From an uncultured Lachnospiraceae bacterium (GTDB lineage Bacteria; Bacillota; Clostridia; Lachnospirales; Lachnospiraceae): a stretch of 39,490 nt of DNA. Positions 16,904-26,183 of the stretch are shown here, piece by piece (the stretch's first letter is position 1; each line of letters starts with the position of its first letter). Made by a program: the position numbers and the translations under genes. The notes under the pieces were generated by a model. It saw nothing but the letters and a program-made list of their open reading frames with translations. It searched no databases and had not been told where the DNA came from. Location of the stretch: the NCBI GenBank assembly GCA_934437985.1, contig CAKSBI010000022.1, forward strand, positions 1-39,490, read 5' to 3'.

Positions 16904-17467
16904 TTACTTTTTATGAACCACAATTACTTTTGCAACCGAAACCTGCGTTAATGGATTACAGGTATGTCCGTCATCTGTATATAAGTATACCGTATCCCCA
17001 ATATTCATATCATCGTAAGTAATTTCCTCTCCATCACAGTAAAATCTGCATTTATCAAATCCAAGAACCATTTCATGATTTTCCGTAAATACTTCTCCGT
17101 ACTCATCGGTAACCTTATACACCGGACCATTCTTTTCAGTAACGGTATATGCATACTTCTTACCAATCACCTCCGGATGACGCTCATTAATCACAATTTT
17201 CTCAACATGTGAAATCGTACCGGCAGAATACCCAACAGGTCCATTAACATTAACGCTTATATAATCACCAATCTGAAGCTCTTCCTTAGAAACAGTTCTT
17301 CCCTTATAAAATATAGTGCCATCATTTATCACTTTTTTATTAATCATCGCATTATACTTATATGATCTGCTTTCTGACAGATATAATACATCATCCATTA
17401 TATCACACACATAGTATTTCAAAGTCCATGATTCTGTTGCCTCCGGTGTAGCTGTAGGTGAACAAGC
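16904..17467 (-). pseudogene. 3' part of a split secreted-protein gene (tandem beta-domain tail)
   Basis: The frame opens after a TGA at 17468 and first encodes linker residues (SPTATPEATESW), then about 170 residues with two tandem beta-rich repeats, each ending in an xIGDxxxV motif (IGDYISVNV and IGDTVYLYT). The only early start is TTG at 17422, with GGAGG about 17 bases away, too far to be convincing. The linker and the GDYI-type motif continue the protein encoded just upstream at 17496-18290, one frame over. The best reading is the tail of one original gene separated by a small indel and a stop. The function is unknown. Confidence 0.55.
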
Positions 17468-17495
17468 TCACAAAACTTATAACAGACCCACTGCC

Positions 17496-18290
17496 TTATG
17501 ACACATCAGGTGTTGCTGTTGGTAATAATGTTGCTTCCGGTGACGGTTTTGATGTTGGCTTTACATCAGTTTTCTTAACAGGTGTATATTTATAAATATA
17601 CGATAACCCGGTTATTGTTGTAGTGTCACCTTCTGCTATTACACGATTTACCTTCTGGAAGCCGAATTCCACGGCAATATAATCACCAACCTTAAACTGT
17701 TCAGCCAATTCCGTAACAACAGTACATACCAGCTTACTTGTTTTTATGGTGTAAAGAAAAACATGTTTACGAACGTATTCATCACCAAGTTCATTACAAT
17801 ATACGACAGTTTCATTCTCCTTAGTTCCAGGCTCCATCTTAGTAATAACAAGATTCGGTATGACATTATGCTCACATAAACCCCATGGTGTAGATTTAGG
17901 CTTTTCACTTGGCGTACTGCTTTGTGTCACTACCGGTGTTGCTACCGGAGACGGCATTATCTCAGGAACAGAAGTCTGCTGCACAGCTGCATTGCTGCTT
18001 ACACGTTTAGTTACAACAAGCCTATAGCTGAACTTCTTACCCTTTCTAACATAGCTGACTTTGCACTTTCCTTTTTTTACTGCCTTAAGCTTTCTTCCCT
18101 TTAACAGCTTAATTACCTTTTTGTTCTTAATGGTTATGTTGCATGACTTTTTTGGAAGTGTATAACATTCCCCTTCCTTTAACTGCACTACCCTGGTTTT
18201 TACCACAGCTCCTGCTGATATACTGCCTGCTATGGCTGATACCATAAGAACTGATACTGCTACAAGTTTTCCCAATTTTTTGTTAAGCAT
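17496..18290 (-). CDS. Secreted protein with lysine-rich Ig-like module, probably truncated
   Basis: This 264-residue exported protein has a signal peptide (about 1-28), a lysine-rich Ig-like module (about 30-95, with KGKCKVSYVRKGKKFSYRL), a Pro/Thr/Ser linker (about 100-135), one beta-rich domain with the motif VGDYIAVEF, and a second linker that ends abruptly (LLPTATPDVS). In homologous architectures here a linker leads into another domain, and such a domain sits downstream in another frame. The product is therefore probably a shortened form. GGGAGGTG lies 6 bases before the ATG at 18290; a TTG at 18305 is less likely. Function unknown. Confidence 0.7.
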   Translation of the reverse strand: MLNKKLGKLVAVSVLMVSAIAGSISAGAVVKTRVVQLKEGECYTLPKKSCNITIKNKKVIKLLKGRKLKAVKKGKCKVSYVRKGKKFSYRLVVTKRVSSNAAVQQTSVPEIMPSPVATPVVTQSSTPSEKPKSTPWGLCEHNVIPNLVITKMEPGTKENETVVYCNELGDEYVRKHVFLYTIKTSKLVCTVVTELAEQFKVGDYIAVEFGFQKVNRVIAEGDTTTITGLSYIYKYTPVKKTDVKPTSKPSPEATLLPTATPDVS

Positions 18291-18353
18291 CAAAACACCT
18301 CCCAAATTTATTTTACGTAGTTACGCATTACTTTTTTCTTTAACATCTTTCTT

Positions 18354-18820
18354 CTACTTAAGATACCTTTTTAATGTATTTGTACTCCTAAATTTCGTTC
18401 CCTTTATATTATACGCACTAATGGTAATAGCATATTTCCCTGTAAACTTAGCAAAATCTGACCAGTTTATTTTTTTTGAAATATATGATACCCCTGATCC
18501 TCCATCTGCATAAAAAGTATAAGTATTTCCAATTCCATTATATGGATCATCTTCAATAAAAAATCCGATTGAATAACCATATACTTTACCATCAGAATTA
18601 TACACATCATATATATCACCAATGGTAACTTCCAATTCGTCTTCATTCACGGCTCGAACAGTTTCTAATGCTTCTGTACACGCCGCTTTGCATTCTTTAT
18701 TATTATCATATGCATATGTTTTCGCAGAATTTATAAATAATGGTGCTATAAAAGCTACTGATGTAAAAATTATAATCTTATTTTTTATAGTATTCCTAAA
18801 ACTACTCTACTGTACCTCAT
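18354..18820 (-). pseudogene. Frameshifted gene for a small secreted protein
   Basis: An ideal RBS (GGGGGGAGGTAAT) precedes an ATG at 18820 that reads only 11 codons to a stop. One frame over, a stretch without a start encodes a classic signal peptide (KNKIIIFTSVAFIAPLF ending SAKTYA) followed by a mature domain of about 125 residues to 18354. Adding one T to the TTTT run near 18799 would join the two into one protein with a proper exported N-terminus. Only a GTG at 18650 gives an open start in the mature region. The mature part is beta-rich (GFFIEDDPYNGIGNTYTFYA) and not recognised. It is either a recent pseudogene, a phase-variable gene or a base-call error. Confidence 0.65.
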
Positions 18821-19015
18821 ATTACCTCCCCCCTGTTAAGTAACACCTCCAGCATAACACATAAAACATTATTTCTATGAATCATGTTGTGAACTGTCAG
18901 CCAGTTGTTGTGAATTGCACTCAAACACCATACCATCCACCTTTTGTATGCAACATTTGTTTAATTGTACCACGCATTAACTTTATTTTCAATTGTTAAT
19001 ATTGATACTTTTTTA
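18821..19015. other. Intergenic stretch without recognised gene
   Basis: This AT-rich gap between the glgP terminator and the frameshifted secreted-protein gene contains no supported open reading frame. A TGTGAAC/TTGTGAATTG pair around 18890-18915 is repetitive, but I cannot assign it. Confidence 0.3.
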
Positions 19016-19064
19016 CAAAAAACAGCCGCACTCACATAGGTATGTCCCACATGAATGCAGCCGT
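19016..19064 (-). terminator. Terminator of glgP
   Basis: On the minus strand CGGCTGCATTCATGTGGG can pair along its whole length with CCTATGTGAGTGCGGCTG (several G-U pairs), followed by TTTTTTG. It lies about 45 bases after the glgP stop. Confidence 0.75.
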
Positions 19065-19105
19065 AATACTTTAATTATTAATCTGGTAATCGACAATTAT
19101 TTCAA

Positions 19106-21565
19106 TTACATTTCAACCTTAACCTTCTCAAGCTTCCATATCTCTTTTGCATATTCCTCGATTGTTCTGTCTGATGAGAATTTACCACATTTCGCTGTGT
19201 TAAGCATTGCCATCTTAGCCCAGCGCGCCTCATCCCTGTAAGCCTCTTCAACTCTCTGCTGTGCCTCAGCGTATGATCTGAAATCCTTAAGGATGAAGTA
19301 CTGGTCAGCCCTCTCATATCCATTAGAATCAAGCAGCGAATCATAAAGCTCCCTGAACAGTTCAAGATTGTCATGTGAATATGTGCCGTCAACAAGCTGT
19401 GTAAGAACCGCCCTTATCTCCTGATCTACATTGTAGATGTCGCGTGGGTTGTACTCGTTGTTGTGCTCATAGGCAATTACCTCATCTGAACTGAGTCCGA
19501 ATATAAATGCATTCTCAATTCCAACCTCTTCAACTATCTCCACATTAGCGCCATCCATAGTACCAAGTGTAACAGCACCATTAAGCATGAACTTCATATT
19601 ACCTGTTCCTGATGCCTCTTTACTTGCTGTTGAAATCTGCTCTGATACATCTGCAGCAGCAAATATAATCTCAGCGTTTGAAACACGATAGTTCTCAATA
19701 AATACTACCTTAATCTTGCCGTTAATGCCCGCATCATTATTGATTACATCAGCAACACTGTTAATAAGCTTGATTACAGCCTTGGCCCTCCTGTATCCGG
19801 CAGATGCCTTTGCACCAAAGATAAATGTTCTTGGATACATATCAAGGTTTGGATTAGCCTTAAGCCTGTTGTAAAGGTACATAATATGAAGTATGTTAAG
19901 GAACTGGCGCTTATACTCATGCAGCCTCTTAACCTGTACATCAAAGATTGACCTTGGGTCTACTTCGATTCCGTTATGCTCCTTAATGTAAGCGGCAAGT
20001 CTTACCTTATTCTGGTACTTAATATTCATGAATTCCTTCTGGCACTTCTCATCATCAACATATACCGACAGCTCATTCATATGATCAAGCTTTGTAATCC
20101 AGTCACTTCCTATCTTTGAAGTAACCCATTTTGCAAGAAGTGGATTACCATGAAGAAGGAATCTTCTCTGCGTAATACCATTCGTCTTATTATTGAAACG
20201 CTCAGGGAACATCTCATAGAAGTCCTTAAGCTCCTGATTCTTAAGTATCTCAGTATGAAGTCTTGCAACACCATTTACAGAAAATCCTGCAACGATAGCA
20301 AGATGCGCCATTTTAACCTGACCGTCATATACGATAGCCATGCTCTTAATCTTGTCATTGTTACCAGGGTACTTATTCTGTATCTCAATAATAAATCTCC
20401 TGTTAATCTCTTCTGTAATCTGATATATCCTCGGAAGAAGTCTTGAGAAAAGCTCAAGCGGCCATTTTTCAAGAGCCTCTGCCATAATCGTATGGTTGGT
20501 GTATGCACAGGTCTTAGTTGTAACATCCCATGCCTCATCCCACTCAAGTCCGTACTCATCCATAAGTATACGCATAAGCTCCGGAACCGTCACGGTCGGA
20601 TGTGTATCATTAAGCTGGAAGCATACCTTCTCATGAAGCTTTCTGATATCATCATGCTTCTCCATATACTTCTTAATTGCTGTCTGTACACTTGCAGATA
20701 CAAAGAAATACTGCTGCTTAAGTCTGAGCTCTTTACCCGCATAATGATTATCGTTAGGATAAAGTACCTCACAGATTGTCCTTGCCAGGTTCTGCTGCTC
20801 AACAGCCTTCTGGTAATCACCCTTGTCAAATTCATCAAGGTTAAATGTGTCAATTGCCTCAGCATCCCAGATACGGAGTGTATTAACAATATTATTGTTG
20901 TATCCAACAATTGGAAGGTCGTATGGTACAGCCCTCACTGACTGATAACCCTCCTGGACAAAACAGTCTCTTCCCTGTTCATTTTTACGGACAGCCACAT
21001 AGCCGCCAAACCTAACTTCAGTAGCATATTCTGCCCTCTTCATCTCGAAAGGATTGCCCTGGGCAAGCCAGTCATCCGGTGCCTCTACCTGGAATCCATT
21101 CTCAATCTTCTGCTTGAACATACCATATTTATATCTGATGCCGCATCCATATGCAGGATATCCAAGACACGAAAGTGAATCAAGGAAACATGCGGCAAGT
21201 CTTCCAAGGCCACCATTGCCAAGAGCTGCATCCGGCTCTTCGTCCTCTATTGCATCAAGATCAAACCCAATCTCTTCAAGTGTCTCCCTTACAACCTTAT
21301 CAGCTTTAAGGTTGATGATAATATTACCAAGTGCCCTGCCTGTCAGGAACTCCATCGACAGATAGTATACAGTTTTGGAATCAAGCTTCTCATACTGCTT
21401 GTGTGTAGCCATCCATTTATCAACGATATCATCTTTAAGTGCGTATGACAACGCCTGGAAAACTTGCTGGTTATCAGCTTCATCAATTGTCTTTCTGTAC
21501 AAAATCTTAAGGTAATTCTCAATTTCCTGCCTAAGCTCTTCCTTAGTTATCTCCTTTTTCTTCAT
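19106..21565 (-). CDS. glgP: Glycogen/starch alpha-glucan phosphorylase
   Basis: This PLP enzyme releases glucose-1-phosphate from alpha-1,4-glucan. The 819-residue product has the normal family length. Visible features are DAALGNGGLGRLAACFLDSLS near residues 90-110, the active-site loop NDTHPT (about 320) and the PLP-binding EASGTGNMK with the lysine at 658. The ATG follows AAGGAGG closely. It lies 70 bases downstream of ileS on the same strand with no clear terminator between them. No other glycogen-metabolism gene is present, so it is a stand-alone phosphorylase here. Confidence 0.97.
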   Translation of the reverse strand: MKKKEITKEELRQEIENYLKILYRKTIDEADNQQVFQALSYALKDDIVDKWMATHKQYEKLDSKTVYYLSMEFLTGRALGNIIINLKADKVVRETLEEIGFDLDAIEDEEPDAALGNGGLGRLAACFLDSLSCLGYPAYGCGIRYKYGMFKQKIENGFQVEAPDDWLAQGNPFEMKRAEYATEVRFGGYVAVRKNEQGRDCFVQEGYQSVRAVPYDLPIVGYNNNIVNTLRIWDAEAIDTFNLDEFDKGDYQKAVEQQNLARTICEVLYPNDNHYAGKELRLKQQYFFVSASVQTAIKKYMEKHDDIRKLHEKVCFQLNDTHPTVTVPELMRILMDEYGLEWDEAWDVTTKTCAYTNHTIMAEALEKWPLELFSRLLPRIYQITEEINRRFIIEIQNKYPGNNDKIKSMAIVYDGQVKMAHLAIVAGFSVNGVARLHTEILKNQELKDFYEMFPERFNNKTNGITQRRFLLHGNPLLAKWVTSKIGSDWITKLDHMNELSVYVDDEKCQKEFMNIKYQNKVRLAAYIKEHNGIEVDPRSIFDVQVKRLHEYKRQFLNILHIMYLYNRLKANPNLDMYPRTFIFGAKASAGYRRAKAVIKLINSVADVINNDAGINGKIKVVFIENYRVSNAEIIFAAADVSEQISTASKEASGTGNMKFMLNGAVTLGTMDGANVEIVEEVGIENAFIFGLSSDEVIAYEHNNEYNPRDIYNVDQEIRAVLTQLVDGTYSHDNLELFRELYDSLLDSNGYERADQYFILKDFRSYAEAQQRVEEAYRDEARWAKMAMLNTAKCGKFSSDRTIEEYAKEIWKLEKVKVEM

Positions 21566-21635
21566 GAAAAACCTCCTTAAAAAATATACTTAACAGTGAC
21601 CATCAACCCCAATATACCGGTTCTCCTATACGCTG

Positions 21636-24600
21636 TTACTGCTTACACACACCAAGCACGCAGGCCTCTCCATTGATAGTCCATTCCTTTGATATACCAT
21701 CCACAGAATCTGTAATTATATCAGTTGCGAGAACTTCCCTCTTAATTGTATCTTCATTTCTAAGAAGAATATCCTTTATCCTGTCATTACCTGACTGGTA
21801 TACCTTAATATGATCCATAACCTCAAAGCCTGAATCCTTACGCATATTCTGGATTTTGCTTATTATCTCCCTGACAAATCCTTCCTCAACAAGCTCATCT
21901 GTAAGGTTAGTATCAAGCACTACTGTAACGCCGTTATTAGATTCAGACACATATCCCTCTGTCTGGAGCGCCTCTATAAGAAGATCATCCTTCTCAATTA
22001 CCTCTTCTGTTCCATCAAGTGTAATTGTTATTGAACCCTTCTCATTAAGCTCTGCCATCGCAGCACTTCCATCAAGGTTTGCAAGTGTCTCCTTGAGTAC
22101 ATTAATCTGCTTTCCAAATCTCTTACCGAGTGTCCTGAGCTGTGGCTTAAACAGGTAATCTGTATATGCACTTACATCATCTGTAAACTCAACAGACTTT
22201 ACATTAAGCTCATCAGCAATTATTCCAATATAGAAATCCGACAGCTTCTTATCAGCTTTTATATACATCTTATTAAGCGGCTGACGGTTCTTAACATTAG
22301 CAGAATTACGGCATGAACGTCCCAGCACAACCGCATTAAGAACCTCTTCCATCTCTGCCTCGAGCGCCGTATCGATCATGCTCTCGTCAGCCTCAGGGAA
22401 GTCACACAGGTGAACACTCTCAGGTGCCGAAGGATCAATTCCACATACAAGGTTACGGTAGATATCCTCTGTCATAAATGGTATCATCGGTGCCGCTGCC
22501 TTACTTATTGTTACAAGCGATGTGTAAAGTGTAAGATATGCATTAATCTTATCCTGCTCCATTCCCTTAGCCCAGAAACGTTCTCTTGCACGCCTTACAT
22601 ACCAGTTACTAAGCTCATCAACAAACTCCTGAAGTGCACGTGCTGTCTCAGGGATTCTGTAATTGGCAAGATTATCATCAACTTCCTTAACAGTTGTGTT
22701 AAGTCTTGAGAGGATCCATCTGTCCATTACAGGAAGCTTGTCATATTCAAGTGTATATTTCGTTGCATCAAATTCATCAATATTAGCATACAGTGTGAAG
22801 AACGCATAGGTGTTCCACAATGTACCCATGAACTTACGCTGTCCCTCAACAACCGCCCTGTCATGGAACTTGTTAGGAAGCCATGGAGCACTATTAATAT
22901 AGAAGTACCACCTGATCGCATCAGCACCATATTTTTCCAGTGCATCAAATGGGTCAACAGCGTTGCCCTTCGACTTACTCATCTTCTGCCCTTCTCCATC
23001 AAGAACAAGACCAAGTACAATAACATTCTTGTATGGGGCTTTATCAAATATCAATGTTGATATTGCAAGGAGTGAATAGAACCATCCTCTTGTCTGGTCA
23101 ACTGCCTCACTAATAAAGTTAGCAGGGAAATTCTCCTCGAATATCTCTTTATTTTCAAATGGATAGTGCCACTGTGCAAATGGCATTGAACCTGAATCGA
23201 ACCAGCAGTCAATAACTTCAGGCACCCTGTGCATCTGCTTACCACAGCATGGACACTTAATTGTAACCGCATCAATAAACGGGCGGTGAAGCTCGATGTC
23301 ATCCGGACAGTTATCTGACATTGACTTAAGCTCTTCAATGCTTCCGATCGCATGCATATGTCCACATTCACATTCCCATACATTAAGCGGTGTTCCCCAA
23401 TATCGGTTACGGCTTACAGCCCAGTCCTGAAGATTCTCAAGCCAGTCACCAAATCTTCCCTTTCCGATACTCTCAGGAATCCAGTTAATTGTCTTATTAT
23501 TAGCTATCATCCTATCCTTAACAGCGGTCATCTTAATAAACCATGACTCCCTCGCATAATAGATAAGAGGTGTATCACATCTCCAGCAGAATGGATAGCT
23601 GTGTTCAAACTTAAGTACCTTGAAAAGAAGTCCTTTAGCTCCAAGCATCTTAAGTATTGCTTCGTCACCCTTCTTGCAGAATACTCCGGCAAGATCTGTA
23701 ACTTCTTCCTTAAATTCACCCTTTTCATCAACAAGCTGGACGAACGGAAGGTCATAGTTACGTCCGACCTTGGCATCATCCTCACCAAATGCAGGTGCAA
23801 TATGGACAACACCTGTACCATCCGTAAGTGTTACATAACCATCACATGTAACATAGTAGCATTTTTTACCAGGTTTAGCATAATCAAATAATGGCTCATA
23901 CTCCTTGTACTCAAGGTCTTTACCAACGTATGACTCAACAACTTCATATGCACCGTCAATTACCGAAAGAAGTGCCTGCGCAAGGTAGTAGTACTCTGTC
24001 TTAACCGCTGTATCTTCTTCGCCTTCCTTAACAACATCATTCTGTGCATTGACCTGTACCTTAACTTTTACATAAGTCTCTACAGGATTCACACAAAGGG
24101 CAACGTTTGACGGAAGTGTCCATGGCGTGGTTGTCCATGCAAGTATATATTCATCCTCTGTTCCTTTAACCCGGAACTTGGCAATAACTGACTTTTCTTT
24201 AACATCCTTATAGCCCTGCGCAACCTCATGGCTTGAAAGAGGTGTTCCACAACGTGGGCAGTAAGGTACAATCTTATGGCCCTTGTACAGAAGCTTCTTA
24301 TCCCATATCTGCTTCAGTGCCCACCATTCAGATTCTATAAATGAATTATGGTATGTTACATATGGATCATCCATATCAGCCCAGAAACCAACGGTACCTG
24401 AAAACTGCTCCCACATACCCTTATATTTCCATACGCTTTCCTTACATTCCTGGATGAATGGCTCAAGACCATATTCCTCAATCTGCTCCTTGCCATCAAG
24501 TCCAAGCTTCTTCTCTACTTCAAGCTCAACAGGAAGTCCGTGTGTATCCCATCCGGCCTTTCTGAGAACCTTATATCCCTTCATCGTCCTATATCTCGGA

Positions 24601-24803
24601 ATCATATCCTTGATAACACGTGTAAGAACATGTCCGATATGTGGCTTACCGTTAGCTGTTGGCGGTCCGTCATAAAATGTGTATGGTTCCCCATCAGCCC
24701 TGATATCTATACTCTTCCCGAATATGTTATTCTCGTTCCAGAACTTAAGTACTTCCTTTTCTCTGTCAACAAACTTCAAATCTGTCGAGACTTTTTTATA
24801 CAT
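21636..24803 (-). CDS. ileS: Isoleucyl-tRNA synthetase, eukaryote-like (type 2)
   Basis: IleRS charges tRNA-Ile. The 1055-residue enzyme shows HIGH at 55-58 (PPTANGKPHIGHVL) and KMSKSKGN near residue 600, an editing domain between them, and zinc-type CPRCG and CPCCG pairs. The opening (YTFYDGPPTANG) and long C-terminus fit the type 2 branch shared with eukaryotes and some anaerobes, which as a class is less sensitive to mupirocin than the standard bacterial type. The ATG at 24803 is preferred over 24821 because AGGAGGAG lies 7 bases before it. No T-box leader is seen; a promoter lies about 60 bases upstream. Confidence 0.96.
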   Translation of the reverse strand: MYKKVSTDLKFVDREKEVLKFWNENNIFGKSIDIRADGEPYTFYDGPPTANGKPHIGHVLTRVIKDMIPRYRTMKGYKVLRKAGWDTHGLPVELEVEKKLGLDGKEQIEEYGLEPFIQECKESVWKYKGMWEQFSGTVGFWADMDDPYVTYHNSFIESEWWALKQIWDKKLLYKGHKIVPYCPRCGTPLSSHEVAQGYKDVKEKSVIAKFRVKGTEDEYILAWTTTPWTLPSNVALCVNPVETYVKVKVQVNAQNDVVKEGEEDTAVKTEYYYLAQALLSVIDGAYEVVESYVGKDLEYKEYEPLFDYAKPGKKCYYVTCDGYVTLTDGTGVVHIAPAFGEDDAKVGRNYDLPFVQLVDEKGEFKEEVTDLAGVFCKKGDEAILKMLGAKGLLFKVLKFEHSYPFCWRCDTPLIYYARESWFIKMTAVKDRMIANNKTINWIPESIGKGRFGDWLENLQDWAVSRNRYWGTPLNVWECECGHMHAIGSIEELKSMSDNCPDDIELHRPFIDAVTIKCPCCGKQMHRVPEVIDCWFDSGSMPFAQWHYPFENKEIFEENFPANFISEAVDQTRGWFYSLLAISTLIFDKAPYKNVIVLGLVLDGEGQKMSKSKGNAVDPFDALEKYGADAIRWYFYINSAPWLPNKFHDRAVVEGQRKFMGTLWNTYAFFTLYANIDEFDATKYTLEYDKLPVMDRWILSRLNTTVKEVDDNLANYRIPETARALQEFVDELSNWYVRRARERFWAKGMEQDKINAYLTLYTSLVTISKAAAPMIPFMTEDIYRNLVCGIDPSAPESVHLCDFPEADESMIDTALEAEMEEVLNAVVLGRSCRNSANVKNRQPLNKMYIKADKKLSDFYIGIIADELNVKSVEFTDDVSAYTDYLFKPQLRTLGKRFGKQINVLKETLANLDGSAAMAELNEKGSITITLDGTEEVIEKDDLLIEALQTEGYVSESNNGVTVVLDTNLTDELVEEGFVREIISKIQNMRKDSGFEVMDHIKVYQSGNDRIKDILLRNEDTIKREVLATDIITDSVDGISKEWTINGEACVLGVCKQ

Positions 24804-24830
24804 GTATATCTCCTCCTGCATAACTACATA

Positions 24831-24844
24831 TTTAACGCGTTAAA
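24831..24844. promoter_or_regulatory. Perfect palindrome downstream of the ileS promoter
   Basis: TTTAACGCGTTAAA is a 14-base perfect palindrome placed roughly 6-20 bases after the expected ileS transcription start. This is a typical position for a repressor operator. The binding protein is unknown. Confidence 0.4.
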
Positions 24845-24857
24845 TCTTAATATTCCA

Positions 24858-24886
24858 ATGATATTATATATTTGAAAAGTTGTCAA
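24858..24886 (-). promoter_or_regulatory. Promoter of ileS
   Basis: On the minus strand a perfect TTGACA (24881-24886), a 17-base spacer and TATCAT (24858-24863) form a good sigma-A promoter. Confidence 0.65.
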
Positions 24887-24931
24887 CGATTCATTAAACA
24901 CGAAACAGTGAGGTATTTTATCCAAAACACA

Positions 24932-24967
24932 CAAAAATCCCCGCATTCCGCAATGGGACCGGGGATT
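24932..24967 (-). terminator. Terminator of the glycosyltransferase gene
   Basis: On the minus strand AATCCCCG (24960-24967) pairs with CGGGGATT (24936-24943), followed by a run of T. It lies about 38 bases after the stop of the upstream glycosyltransferase gene. Confidence 0.75.
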
Positions 24968-25004
24968 GGGTAATATCAGCTTATATCATATTAATAAACA
25001 TCTT

Positions 25005-26030
25005 TTATGAAAATCCAATAATCTTTCTCGAAAGCGTGTAACCTAATATAATAATCTTACGTCCTGCGAGCGTATTCATCTGCATCAGTCTTCCCAATAA
25101 GTTATGCTTAACTAACTTATCAAGCTCAGGATTAGTATCCTTAAGGTACTTCCAAAGGTCATCACGCTTCTTAAGGCTCTCCGCCGTATTCTCCTTTATT
25201 AGGAACACAGAGCTTATTGTCATCATCATGGCAATATCCTTAACCATATATGTCCTGAGCTTCTCATTTTCAATCGCGGGAACATCATGGTAACCGATCA
25301 TAAGCTTCGTTACCTTAAGCTGCTGGTCTATTCTTCCCATCATGACCTTCTCGTTAACTGACTGGTCTTCTCTTCCAATATAATATCTATACAGATCCAT
25401 ATCCATGTAATACATTGTCCTGACTGCCGGGAGGGGTTTGTATACAAATATATTGTCAACATAAAATGTATGTTCCGGAAGCTCTACATCACAGCTCCTT
25501 AAGATCTCCGTCTTATATATGACCGAATGCATAAGGATATTCTGGCTCGGCCTGAAGTTCTTAATATCTGACCATCCAAAGAACTTACCCACCGGAAGCA
25601 CTGAGCGGTAATTAATCGACTTTTGCTTACCAAGGTGAACTCTCTCATATACGTAATTGGCAAGGAACATATCAAGCTCCTTACCTGTATCTATTGTATC
25701 CCTGAGAAATGATACTGCATTTACAAGGCTTTCCTTATCAAGCCAGTCATCACTGTCAAGAACCTTAAAGTATACTCCACGCGCATTCTGAATACCTGTA
25801 TTAACTGCGCTTCCATGACCACCATTTTCTTTTGAAATAATCCTGACAGTGTCAGGATACCTGCCGGCATATTCTTCACCTATCCGCCTGGTATTATCCT
25901 TTGACCCATCATCAACCACAATTATCTCTATTCCATCACCGCCTGCAAGCACGGATTCTATTGCTTTTGCCATGTACGCCTCAGAATTATAACATGGTAT
26001 CGTAACCGATAAAACGAACTGTTTCTCCAT
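25005..26030 (-). CDS. Family 2 glycosyltransferase
   Basis: This 341-residue GT-A fold transferase uses an activated sugar to build a cell-surface or wall glycan. The N-terminal fold shows TIPCYNSEAYM (10-20), VVDDGS (38-43) and the metal-binding DSDDW (92-96). The last 120 residues are helical and lack clear membrane spans, so it is probably cytoplasmic or membrane-associated. The ATG at 26030 is the only possible start, as an in-frame TGA lies 12 bases upstream, although the AAGAGGG sequence abuts it unusually closely. Acceptor and donor are unknown. It lies 153 bases downstream of the histidine kinase. Confidence 0.88.
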   Translation of the reverse strand: MEKQFVLSVTIPCYNSEAYMAKAIESVLAGGDGIEIIVVDDGSKDNTRRIGEEYAGRYPDTVRIISKENGGHGSAVNTGIQNARGVYFKVLDSDDWLDKESLVNAVSFLRDTIDTGKELDMFLANYVYERVHLGKQKSINYRSVLPVGKFFGWSDIKNFRPSQNILMHSVIYKTEILRSCDVELPEHTFYVDNIFVYKPLPAVRTMYYMDMDLYRYYIGREDQSVNEKVMMGRIDQQLKVTKLMIGYHDVPAIENEKLRTYMVKDIAMMMTISSVFLIKENTAESLKKRDDLWKYLKDTNPELDKLVKHNLLGRLMQMNTLAGRKIIILGYTLSRKIIGFS

Positions 26031-26100
26031 CCCTCTTAATCATATCCTTTCATGCAGAAATACTTCTGCCCTGCTGAACGTTCTAACCATTAATCTGTAT

Positions 26101-26129
26101 ATAATATCATAAAATATACTGCATAGCAA
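26101..26129 (-). promoter_or_regulatory. Possible promoter of the glycosyltransferase gene
   Basis: On the minus strand TTGCTA (26124-26129), 17 bases and TATTAT (26101-26106) make a moderate promoter in the gap after the histidine kinase. Confidence 0.4.
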
Positions 26130-26183
26130 CTGTCTCATACAGCCGTACATCCGGACGCTGTAAAATATACTAATTGCAGGAAT

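Noticed and set aside
20492..20941. Plus-strand frame of 149 codons
   Set aside because: It is antisense to glgP, rich in Cys/Leu/Ile with no family resemblance.
24804..25004. T-box riboswitch upstream of ileS
   Set aside because: Only about 100 bases separate the start from a promoter, and I saw no T-box sequence or specifier hairpin.
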